Source of the DNA: Symbiodinium microadriaticum
Lineage: Eukaryota > Sar > Dinophyceae > Suessiales > Symbiodiniaceae
Assembly: GCA_001939145.1 (NCBI GenBank)
Contig: LSRX01000052.1
Location: 1,015,245-1,079,244, forward strand
Length of the DNA stretch: 64,000 bases
Direction of reading: 5' to 3'
This document shows, piece by piece, positions 19,134 through 31,300 of this stretch; the stretch's first letter is position 1; each line of letters starts with the position of its first letter. The notes under the pieces were generated by a model, which was not told the DNA's origin, did no database searches, and saw nothing but the letters and a program-made list of their open reading frames with translations. The position numbers and the translations under genes were made by a program.

Positions 19134-22100
19134 CACAGAGAGACAGAGAGGTGCGTCAACGGCTCGATTGCGCTCGAGTGCAAGAACGACATGTACCTAC
19201 GACGAAGCTCAATCGTTTCAGTCACTGAGTTTGCAGGGCGTGTAGCGGGTGTTATGAGGGTTTCAGGAGGTCTCGCATTTCGAGTTACCCGGAATGCAAA
19301 ACTTGCAAATGCTGCTCTCGTGATTACCTGTTGCTCCACTGGCCTGCTAGTGTTAAGGCTGTACTTCACCCCTGTAATTTAGGGGTCTTAGCATGCGGTG
19401 TTTGTAGGGTGTGAGGCTACTTACTTGGCTATAGAGCCTTTCTCAATCGCAACCTCGCTGATGGTACTTGGAGAACTTCTGGAAGTTTCGGGGTCGTTCC
19501 TTACCTAACCTACCCCTAAGGCTCAAAATGGCCTAAAAGCCTGATATTGTATGGTCTTTTGGCCCAAAAGCCTTAGACATAAGAGTCCTTAGAGCCTTAG
19601 GGTACTGCTTTCCACCGCGCAACCAACTTCATGAACCCCAAGCCTAAACACCCCAACGCAGAAGCCTTGACTTCGCTGAAGACAACCCTCGTTATAACAT
19701 AGGGGCCTTAATGATTAGAAGAGGGTTGTGGGGTATACTATACTATAACTATAATAAAAGGAGTCCCCAAAAATAGTACAGGTAATCATGAAGGCCCCTA
19801 CTGTACCCTGCTTACCCCAAAACCCAAACCCGTTCAAGCCTGCTTAGGAACGCACGACTGTGCCCCCGAGTGCCCTCACGGCGACTATCCGACGGATGGC
19901 TGGTACGGCGTAGGCCACTTGGGAGTTTCCGAAAATAAGGGGTACCTTATTTTAGGGCCCTTATAATAAGGATCCTACTAATTAGGGTACTCTAATAGGG
20001 TCCCCTGCTTTCGGAAAACCCCACTTGAGGCAGCTGTCTGGGTTCACATACCCAGACCTTCCAATATCCCTCGATTCAGGAATATATATCTTTTTCTCAT
20101 ATGGGTCGTTTTCTAAATATAATTAGAATCCCTTTTTGGGTCCTGTTTATAAGGGTGACGGACTATTTTGGGGACCTAAAAAGGGATTCCTAATTTAGAG
20201 AACTACCCATATTAGGGAGCCTGTAAAATCTACAGCGGGAGCGCTGTATAAGAGAATACTTTCTGGGACGAGGGTGGTCTGGTTTTCTTATTTTGATAGC
20301 GGCTGGTTTTGTGGGAGAATTGAATCTAGGATGGGTCAGGGTAGTCTGGTGTTCTTCAAGGAGGTAAGTGCGATCGGTGTTTGTGTTTGCGATCTTATGC
20401 CCGCGTTCTCCTGATGCACTTCTGCTTGAGTACACGAGGTATATGAAAGACCCACGAAACCCATGAGCGTGTTGCCCTGAGCAGGTGGCTATTGCACCCA
20501 GTGCCACGAGAATTGCAGCGTGTCCTTCGTTATTGCGGCGTTGAGTTTCGTTCTTTTGGTTAGGGCTTTCGGGCTTTTGTTGGTTGCATCCCTCATCCCT
20601 TTGGGGATCCAAAATTTTAGGCCTCATGTGCCCACATAGTATACTTAGTATATACTTACGCCTTAAAGGAGTCCCGATATAGGTACTTTAGGGCCAAAGC
20701 GTATGTTTCTATACCTAAACCCCTAAACCATAAACCTGCATGGGCACCTGGACTAAGGGTTTTTGTGTGGGTTTCGCTGCAGACTCTTGGGGCTGATGTA
20801 GGGGCTCAGGGGCCTCCTTAGTGGCTGAATGTGCAAACTTTAAATTTTTTGGGATACTATGATCCCTTATAGATCTGAAAGTGTGATTTTTTGTCCTAAA
20901 AATTGCTTATCAACTCAACAACTAAGGGGCCGTTCCGGGGTCTGGGGCTGTGGGTTGAGAGCCTTGGGGTCGTGGCCTCACTGCGACAGGCCTGGGTGTA
21001 GTGGCAAGCCTAGTTTAATTCCCGAACTTGTCCCAAACGCATTGTAGTAGTAGTAGTAGTAGTAGTAGTAGTACTAGTACTAGTACTAGTACTAGTACTA
21101 GTACTAGTACTGGTACTAGTACTAGTACTAGTACTAGTACTGGTACTAGTACTAGTACTAGTACTAGTACTAGTACCAGTAGTAGTACTAGTAGTAGTGG
21201 TATTAAGTCCAGTCCGTTCTTCAAAACCCGGTGACCCAGGGGCTTCATGCAAGCTTGCGAGGTTGTTACGACTGATTTTATCCTGGACGTTTCATTGGGC
21301 ATTCACTTCATAAACCCCCAGACGCACACATGTACAGCACAAACCGTACCTTATACTCATTCCAGTTTTGGCGCATGATTTGAATTTCAGGCAGAAACAG
21401 TACCCTAAACCCTAAGACCCTAACACCTTAACACCCTAACACCCTAAAGGTACTTCGGAGTCAAAGAATATACTTTTTGGGCGCATAGACACTCAGGGTG
21501 ACCTACCAATGTAAGTGGGGAAGCTCTGTTGTTAAGGGTTTAGGGTTTAGGCTTGTTACATAGGGACTACATCAAACCAAAGCAATAATTACTATTTGGG
21601 TACATGGACCTTACCCATAGGCTCCTTAGTAGTTATTCCTTTTTGTGGTTTATATGTAGGATCCTATAAGGTAACCCCAACAAGGAGCTTCTAAGGAGCC
21701 TCTGGGTAGGCTCATAGGATCTACAGGTAGGGGTTCCATAGAGTTCAAGGCAACACCTGCGTGAACGCGACGACCTGTCTCGAGTGCAAGAACCAGCACT
21801 ATCTCACGCATGCCATGGCCTCAGCTTGAGGGGCCTATGGGTGTGTAGGGAGTTTATGGATTGTAGGACTTGGGATAGAGGGTTCAGACCCTAAAACCCT
21901 AAACCCCTAAACCCCGAAACCCTAAACCCCTAAACCCTAAACCCCTAAACCCTAAACCCGTAAACCCTAAACCCGTCACAAGCCCTGTTTCATTTGTTGG
22001 GCCGCTGTCGCAATCAGAGCCACAGCTAGACCTCGGGGCCCGTCTTGACTGTGGCACGTTAGTATTTAGGGCCCACCTAAACATTCAAAATCAAAACCCT

Positions 22101-25100
22101 TCCTTTTATAGGGTTGCTTGGTATAATTTCCTTATAACCAATCTCAACAATTTAGACTTGTTTAACAAGGTAAGTGTTTGGGGGCCTAGGGCACAGTTTA
22201 GTGAGCCCAGACCACTACGGTAAACTCGATGTTACTCAGAAAAACCTCGCAAGGACCCGAAGTACCGATTCCAAGTCGTGAAAGCTTAGTCCAGCCGGTT
22301 TAGGATTTAGGGTTTAGGGTTTAGGGTTTAACCCATCGCAACCAAAAAGGGCCCCAAGCTCAGTAAACGCATTCCCCACATCGTGCCGTGCCGCATGCTG
22401 TCAGGACTTCAAGTGCGTTCCCGAGTGTGCCAAGGGCTACTACGAGGCGGGTTGGGCCAAGGTCATACGACGCATTTCTGGAACTTCCGGCCTCATGATA
22501 ACCCTGACCGGAAGTGTCCATGCAGCTAAACTAAGATTGTCAGTGGTTTCCTTTTCTGCTTTTTTGTTGTTGGCTCCTAGTATAGCAACTACCCCCAAGA
22601 CTATGCACTTTTCCCAGTGGTTCTTGAACAGCCTAGTATGTGTGAACATATATATATATATATATATGGCTGTGTATTGTGACAGGTATGTATTTATCCA
22701 TGAACGCAGAAGTGCACGTGTGCATGTATGCATGCATGTATGTACGTATGCATGTACGTATGTATGTATGTATGTATGTATGTATGTATGTCTGTCTGTC
22801 TATATGTACGTATTTATGTGTGTATGTGTACATCTTATAGTCATACGTACTTTCGAGATAAAACTTTGCAGCACATTCAAGTACCGTCAAACCTCCAAGT
22901 CAAAAGCCCCGACCCCAATGTTCCAAACCCTAAGCCGCAAACGGGAGGTGAAAGGCGAGAAGTGGGATGATGGGCTGGGCCTCTCGTCGCACAAGTACCC
23001 TAAGGTCCAAGTACCCAAATAGTAGGGTTTCAAGGTCCAGAAACCATTCAGAGTATGGATTTGGGGATTTAAAACCTGACTATTTGGGTACTCGGACCCT
23101 CTGGGGTAATGGTTCCATAGCTCCAGGAGTTCGGCGGTAGGCAGGTTCGAGACTTCTGGGATAAGGTTCGGCTGCTTCTTTTTGAATTTTAAGTTCTAGG
23201 AGTAATCCTAAACCCTAAACCCTAAACCCCAGCCCCTGAACCCTAAACCCTATAAACCCTAAACTCCTAAACCCTAAACCCCAGCCCCCAAACCCTAAAC
23301 CCTAAACCCTACCCCAAACCTTTGAAGTTGGGTTAATTCAGGTCTAGGATCGGGGACCGGGGAGTAGGATTTTAGGGTTCAGCTGCTGGAGCTTAGTCTT
23401 CGGTATTTTGCGGTTTAGGGCTTTTCAGGTTTAGAGTTTCGGGTTTAGGAGTTCAGGGTCTTAGGGTTTAGGGCTTTAGGGGTTTTGGGTTTTGGGCTTT
23501 AGGGCTTTAGGGCTTTAGGGTTTAGGGTTTAGGGCGACGCTGTGGAGTTAGCTGAGCAACATGGAAAGAACTTCGCCAACCGTGGTCGGAGAAGCGAACC
23601 TTTCCCAAGCCCTTCGGTCGTCTAGGACAGTTCCAGGTGGGCAGTTGCCGTTATCGAAGCGTTATAGAAGGTCTATACACCTTATAGAAGCCTTATAGAA
23701 GCCCTACATATCCTAAACTCCCCACCTGTAGTTTCCCCTAAAGGGTCCAAGGACCCGTTTAGTAGGGTTTCAAGGCCCAAAAACCATTCAGGGCATGGAC
23801 TTTGGGACCTAAAACCCTACTATTTGGGTACTCGGACCCTCCAGGTTACCCTAAACCCTAGACCCTAAACCCTAACCCCATAAAACCCTAAACCCACTAT
23901 TTGGGTACTCGGACCCTATGGGTTCCTTTAAAATCTGTCAGCTGGTAGCTTTTGAGGGAACCCAGCCTGCCATAGAGGGCAGTTTATGAGTTTTAAGGTT
24001 CAGGCTTTAATTAGGGTTTAAGGTGCAGGGCTTAAAGGGTTTCGGGTTTGGGATTAGGGTTTAGGGTTTAGGGGGTTTAGGGTTTAAGGCGCAGGGCTTA
24101 AGGGTTTCGGGTTTGGGATACAGGGTTTAGGGTGTATGATTTCTGAGATCTTGACCGGACCTTTCAAGCCACGCAATCCCTAAGCAGTTAGCGCCATCCG
24201 CAACACTTCCAGAGATCCATTGACTCCTGCAATTTCTGAAGCATTCGGACAAGTTCACAGAAGCCGTGCTGAGGCGGATCTTGCAAACAGTGCCACGAGA
24301 ACTGCAGCGCCTGCAACAGCGACACAGAATGTGCCCCGGATGCAGAGTTCACGCCTTTTCAAAAGGAGGGTTCAGGGTTTAGAGCCCCTAAGCCCTGAAA
24401 GGGAAGAAGCCTAACAGGAGCCGTAAGCCCTCTAAAGCCCTAAAAAAGGGAGCCCTGAAAGGAGCCCCTAAGCCCTAACCCCCCAAAAGGAGCCCTCAAA
24501 GGATCCCCAAGTCCTATTCAAAGGAGCCATAAACCCTATAAACCTTAGAGGGTTTAGGATTTAGGGTTTTTAAACCCCAAAACTCCACAACCCCTAGCCT
24601 TGTAAGCCTAGAAGAGGACTTTAAGAGCTCCCAAGCCCCCCTGTGCTAAATCTGAATTTCCAAGTGTCGAGAACCTGCACCGCACATTGCACCTAACTGC
24701 AGATCCTACAGCCCTGGCTTGCAAATTGGAGCAGCTTGAGGTGGAGGTTCAGTTGAAGTTAAGTTCGGCCGGATATGTGGGCAACAAGCGAGAGCCCGGC
24801 AGTTTGTAGATGTTTGTCGTGTTTCGGGTTCGGCTTAGGGCCCCCTGACTCTAGGTTGTGGGGGTTTGGGAAAAGTCGCGAGCCTTGTGCAATGGCGTGT
24901 TCAGAAGTGCAGCACGCGAGTCGGAGGCACATCTGTAGGAGTTTACTGCCCCAGTCTAATCCCCAGAAGCCCAAAACCCTAAACCCTAAACCCTAAACCC
25001 TAAAACCTAAACCCTAAACCCTAAACCCTAAACCCTAACCCACCCTCAAACCTCAACCCTAAACCCTCAACCATGGGGTCCAGGTAAACCCTCGACCCGA

Positions 25101-25262
25101 AGGATGCAGGTTCCAGTTGGAGTGTCAAAGCTGCGCTCAGGTACCTGTCTGGTATTTACTTTGGCTTCAACAGGAGTTCCTACATACGTACTTTAGCAAG
25201 TTTATGGGTCAAAGAAAGGTCTTTACGCATGCATGCTCTGCCACTAAGTTACCATTACTTTA

Positions 25263-25329
<67 letters not shown>

Positions 25330-28300
25330 NNNNNNNNNNNNNNNNNNNNNNNNNNNNNNNNNNNNNNNNNNNNNNNNNNNNNNNNNNNNNNNNNNNNNNN
25401 NNNNNNNNNNNNNNNNNNNNNNNNNNNNNNNNNNNNNNNNNNNNNNNNNNNNNNNNNNNNNNNNNNNNNNNNNNNNNNNNNNNNNNNNNNNNNNNNNNNN
25501 NNNNNNNNNNNNNNNNNNNNNNNNNNNNNNNNNNNNNNNNNNNNNNNNNNNNNNNNNNNNNNNNNNNNNNNNNNNNNNNNNNNNNNNNNNNNNNNNNNNN
25601 NNNNNNNNNNNNNNNNNNNNNNNNNNNNNNNNNNNNNNNNNNNNNNNNNNNNNNNNNNNNNNNNNNNNNNNNNNNNNNNNNNNNNNNNNNNNNNNNNNNN
25701 NNNNNNNNNNNNNNNNNNNNNNNNNNNNNNNNNNNNNNNNNNNNNNNNNNNNNNNNNNNNNNNNNNNNNNNNNNNNNNNNNNNNNNNNNNNNNNNNNNNN
25801 NNNNNNNNNNNNNNNNNNNNNNNNNNNNNNNNNNNNNNNNNNNNNNNNNNNNNNNNNNNNNNNNNNNNNNNNNNNNNNNNNNNNNNNNNNNNNNNNNNNN
25901 NNNNNNNNNNNNNNNNNNNNNNNNNNNNNNNNNNNNNNNNNNNNNNNNNNNNNNNNNNNNNNNNNNNNNNNNNNNNNNNNNNNNNNNNNNNNNNNNNNNN
26001 NNNNNNNNNNNNNNNNNNNNNNNNNNNNNNNNNNNNNNNNNGGGTTTAGGGGTTCGGTTCAGGGTAGAAGAGTTCGGGTGAGGATTCAGGAGTTTAGGTT
26101 TTTGGGGTTTTGGGTTTAGAGTTTAGGGTTTTGTTTTCACAGTTCAGTTCAACTCTGGGCAGTCCGATGTATGTATGTATGTACGTATGTATGTATGTAT
26201 GTATGTATGTATGCATGCATGCATGCATGCATGCATGTATGTATATGTGTGTGTAGGTAATGTATGTATGCATATGTATACGTACATGTGTACATATATA
26301 TATATATATATATGTATGTGTATATGTATATGCATATGTATATATGAGCATACACGTGTATATGTGGATGTAGTTGTAGATGTAGGTGCGTATGTATATA
26401 CATAGATGGTTTACGAAGGATTAGGATGAAGCAAGGGCGGGAGTGAACTCAGATAGTGAGCAGCAGCCGTCACTGGCCAAAGCCAGCTCGAACAAGGCCG
26501 GCTGATGCACATCGCGCTTGCGGCAGGGCAGGTCACAAGAAAACATGCTGAATGCCCCCTTGATCCTTATCATGCTCGCGGCAAGTTGGGCCCCACAAAA
26601 ATCGGTTGAATGGACAGTATTCCGGCCGATGCTTATTATGAAGCAGCGGGGGTGCGCCACAGCTCGCACCTTTGCGCATCGCAGATGCAACAGTAGGGCG
26701 GCTGATGCGCATGATGCTTCTTGCACCTTCGGCCTAACCAACAGACAGCTGCAGCGTTGGCGCGGCTGATGCTCATGATGCTCGCTGCAATGTTGGCCCT
26801 GCCCAAGTGCCCAAGCTGCTGGTCATCATGCTTGCGCAATGTTGGCATTGCCCAAAGCCAGCTGCAGCACTGGTGCGTCATGATGCCGCACGCTTAGCCC
26901 CACCCAAAACAGCTGTAACAACAGGGCGAGTGCACCATGTCCCAAAGCAGCTGCAAGACTAGGCCGCCTGATGCTCATGATGCTTTCTGCACGTTCGGCC
27001 TAACCAACAGACAGCTGCAGCATGGGCGCGGCTGATGCTCATGATGCTCGCTGCAATGTTGGCCCTGCCCCTACGCGGCTGATGCTCATGATGCTCCCTG
27101 CACGGTGGGCCATACCAACACACAGTCGCAACATTGGGGTAGTCGATGCTGATGATGCTCGCTGGAATGTTGGCCCTACCCATTCCCAACTGGAACCTTA
27201 GGGCGGCTGATGCTGATGATTCTCGCAGCAGGGCGTGTCTATGCAACACTGGGGCGAATGATGCTCATGATGCTGCACGGTTAGCCCTAGCCAAAGACCG
27301 CTGTAACGGGGCGGTTGCTTGATGCTCACGATGCTCGCTGCACGCTTAGCCGCACCATTGTGGCAAATCTGGCTGATGGTGCTCGCTGCAATGCTGGCCC
27401 CCAAAGCCAGCTGCACCACTAGGCTGATGCCCATGATGCTTTCTGCACGCCCGTCCAACTGGTCCGGGCGGCCCATGTCCAGGATGCTGGCTGCAGCGCG
27501 CATGCCTCAACTGGGCGACTGATGCTTCGTGATGCTTGCAACAAGGGTGCCCTGCTGCACCATTGGTGGGATGATGCTCAGGATGCTCGCGGCCGGGCTG
27601 GTCCAAGGCCTGGTGCCCTTTGATCTGTGAATCCTTTCTGTAGGATGTTGATGCTTTGAATCGCTCTCCAACTCTAAGTGCTGCTGTAAGGGCTCTGCTA
27701 GGGTAACCCTGGCCCTAAACCCCAAACCCTCAAAAAAAGGACCCCGAAAAGGACCCGAAGTTAGAAAACTACACCAGAAACCCCCAAAAGACCCTAAACC
27801 CTAAACCCAGAAACCCCCAAAAGACCCTAAACCCTATAAACCCCTCCTAAGGTCCTACCTGTATCTCCAAACCCTACAAAATAGTAGGTGATGACCCCTT
27901 CATATTAAGGCAAAACCCCTAAAGCAGCAGGTTTTTGGATACCCAGGTAAGCCTTATCGGCCCTCTGAGGCCCCAAAAGACCCTAAACCCAGAAATCCCC
28001 AAAAGACCCTAAACCCAGAAACCCCCACAAGCCCTAAACCCTATAAACCCCTCCTAAGCCTTAAAAGGCCCTCTGAGGCTTCCTTCTTGAGGGCTCTACT
28101 TGGGTGTAGCGTCGGAGCTCCAGGCTTCGGGTTTTGAGTTCAGGGTTTTGGTTTTAGGGGTTTAAGGTTTTGGGGTTTAGGGTTTTAGGGGTTTGGGGTC
28201 TGGGGTTTAGGGGATTAGGGTCTAGGGTTTAGGGTTTCGGGTTTAGTGGTTTATGGTTTAGGTTTTAGTGGGGTTTAGGGTTTCGGGTTTAGGGGTTTAG

Positions 28301-31300
28301 GGGTCTAGGGGTTTAGGGTGAGGATCCTCAAACCTTGAAGCCCTAGACCCTGCCCCATAAAACATGCTTTTTTATGCGACCCTTCATTATGATTTCTTTG
28401 GGATGTTAGATCCTTAATTGAAAAGGTGGGTCACTGTAACCCCTACGACAGCATCCTGTAAACCCCAAAAGACCCAAAGCCCTAAACCCCTAAACCCTGA
28501 ACCCCTAAACCCCAAAAGACCCTAAAGCCCCTAAACCCCAAAAAGACCCTAAACCCTAAACCCCCGGAGATCCTAAAACTTGGGTTTGAAAGTCTGCAGG
28601 AATGGCACTGAGATGATCGGCGGCGAGTGCCTCCCCTGCGCGGAGAACTGCTTCGAGCGCCCTGCCGCGTTTTAGAGTTTAGGGTTTAGGGTTTAGGGTT
28701 CAAGGGCACAAAGCACCTCATGTACCAAGTTAACCCTGGACGAGTTCACGGTCCCGTGCCCCCAAACAGGGCTTTCAGGTGTAGGTTATAAGCCGTACGC
28801 CCGGAACCCTGAACCCTAACTCGTTTAGGACTCCAGGCGTTTAAGGGTCCTTTCGCCCTTGATGTCCGGTTCTCATGCACATACGACTGTCTTAGAAAAT
28901 CGTCAGCTACAGAAATCCGAGTTCTGAATAGTCAGCACAAGTACACCCCCAAAAGTTCCTATGTCCTATGTATTTTTGCTACTATACGGCTGATGATATA
29001 AATCCTGCATTCCCCATGATAAGGAATATACCATAATTCCCATAGTTTAGGGTCCTTAAGGTCATGCAGGATTTACATCATCAACAGTACTATGCCCCAG
29101 AAGCCGTCTTGTAATCACGAAGGGCCCTAAATTGCCCCTGAAATCATTCCGAGGCCCTCGGCATCGGAAGGTCTACAAAACCCTAAGGGTTTAGGGTTTA
29201 GGGCTTCCGATTATAGGACTTTGGGTCCATTTTGGGTACCAAAAGCCACAAAAAAAGGAACCCTTGGACCCTCAGGGAAAGGGTTCAAGGTTGAGGGGGA
29301 ACCCCAAGCTCCATGAGCCCGAAACGCTTAATCCTGAACCCCAAACCCCCAAACCCCAAACCCTAAACCCTAAACCCTCAACCCTCAACCCTAAACCCTA
29401 AACCCTGGACGCCTTAAGTCCTAAGCCCTAGAAGCCCTAAGCCCTAAACGCCAAGAAGGCGTAAGTCGGACATGCAACCTGTCTCTTGGAGGCAGAAGGT
29501 TTGGGGCCTAGCAGGTCCCTACCCTAAGGCTCCCGGACCCTTGTAGTGGAATCCCAGACCCTAGCCTCCAAAGCCGAGACCCTCCCCCAGAAAGCCCAAG
29601 ACCCTCATAGGAGCCTTAGGCTAAGACTTGAAATAGACCAAAGTAGGCACTATATGGATGGACTGGAGACTCCAATGTAGGTGCTATTTGTATACTTAAA
29701 CCCCTAAACCCTGAACCCCCATACCCTAAACCCTGAACCCTGAACCCTAAACCCTAAACCCTAAACCCTGAACCCTGAACCCTAAACCCTGAACCCTAAA
29801 CCCTAAACCCTAAACCCCTAAACCCTAAACCCTAAACCCTGAACCCCATAAAGCATATAAGCCCGAAACGTGGAGACCTCGGAGGTGCTTTGTGTGGATC
29901 AAGCACCCTCCCGGTTGAGGGTTTAGGGTTTAAGGTTTAGGGTTTAGGGTTTAGGGTCCTCATCCTACCACCAGACCAAACTGTGTCCTTCTCTAGGTTA
30001 CGAGGTCCCTTCAGGTTCCTAACAGGGGGTCCTTAAAGGGATGTAGAAGGGCTTCTGAAACGGTACTATAAGGGTGCTATACGGTTTCAAGGGTCCCTTT
30101 TAGGGTCCGTCTTTGTGAGGGTGCCGTACTATTTTCCGGGACATAAAAAGGTACCCTACTTTAGAGAACTACCGAAATTCTTTGCATGCCGAATCCTCCG
30201 GCTTTGGCGTCTTGATGAGTAGCCAGAGCCGGTACCCTAATAGAGGGTGTAGCTTTAGGGGTTTTGGGATTAGGGCTTAGGGTTTAGGGTTTATAGGAGT
30301 TGAGGGTTTAGGGCATTGGTTATTCTACTTGTAACCCCAAACTCCCCAGCTCCCTCTCCATGAACTTTCAACTAAGTCCAGTTGTGCTGCGCTTTTGAGG
30401 TGCGAGAGCGACGTCACCTGCAAGGCCTTTCTGTTGGATGCTCCTGCGTTTTCTATAGGCTTGCAAAAGCTATCAGCAGACCGCATGCTACTATCACAAT
30501 TATTATGATTGCTGGTAGTACTAGCATTGCGATACCATGATAATACTAATGATTATCAATATGCTATTACTCTTAAACCATTATTACCTGCTATTACTAT
30601 ATTCCTCTAGGGTTCCGGATGGCCCCCTTATGGAGACCTTTCGACCTCGAACGGATGTGCTGGCTAATGCAGTCGAGACACACTTCCCTTCGCTTTGTTT
30701 GGCCTGTGCATTTCGGTGATGCAGAGTCATCTCCAACACCAAATGTGCTCAGGAGCTAAACCCAAAACCCCAAGCCCTAATAAGTACCCTAAACCCTAAA
30801 CCCTATAATGCACTTGTTTTCCTGATTGTGTCAATGCTTGAACGCCTGCGGTTTTCAAAGGCCGAAGTCTTCAAGCCCTGAAAGCCTGAAAAGAGTAAGC
30901 CCTAAATCAACCCCGCAAACACGAAACCCCCAAACGGCGCTGAAACCTTACCTAACCCCTACACGACCGCTTTAGCCCAAACAGCCCACCTGTTGAAGGG
31001 CTGGTACAAGTAATAGGAAGAAGAAACGTCAAGGAGGTGGGCATCTTGGGGGTTCACATACACCCTATAACTCCTAACACCCCCTAAAACCCTAAACCCC
31101 TAAACCCCTAACCCCTAAACCCCTAAACCCTAAACGGTCTAAGCCCTAAACGCTCTAAATCCTAAAACTGGTAAGCCTGAACCCAACACCCTGGCCCGAC
31201 GCCTGCACCACCCAAACGAAGCAAACCTTGGTCCTACCGCTTTAGATTTTAGGCCGTAGGGTTTATACTTAGCCATAGGCTCCTTAGTAGTTCCTTTTGT

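Noticed and set aside
20190-20627. 145-codon minus-strand ORF
   Set aside because: It lies opposite a clear B exon (20485-20529) and part of a palindrome; composition is explained by the opposite strand, and no family or start context is visible.
22495-23022. 175-codon + ORF
   Set aside because: It runs through TA and TATG microsatellites and part of a palindrome; only the upstream A2 segment (22405-22450) is supported.
25117-26119. ORFs of about 300 codons across N
   Set aside because: Artefacts of a CTA microsatellite and an N gap.
26421-27725. Several minus ORFs (ASIMSISRA repeats)
   Set aside because: They overlap each other in different frames and translate the minisatellite.
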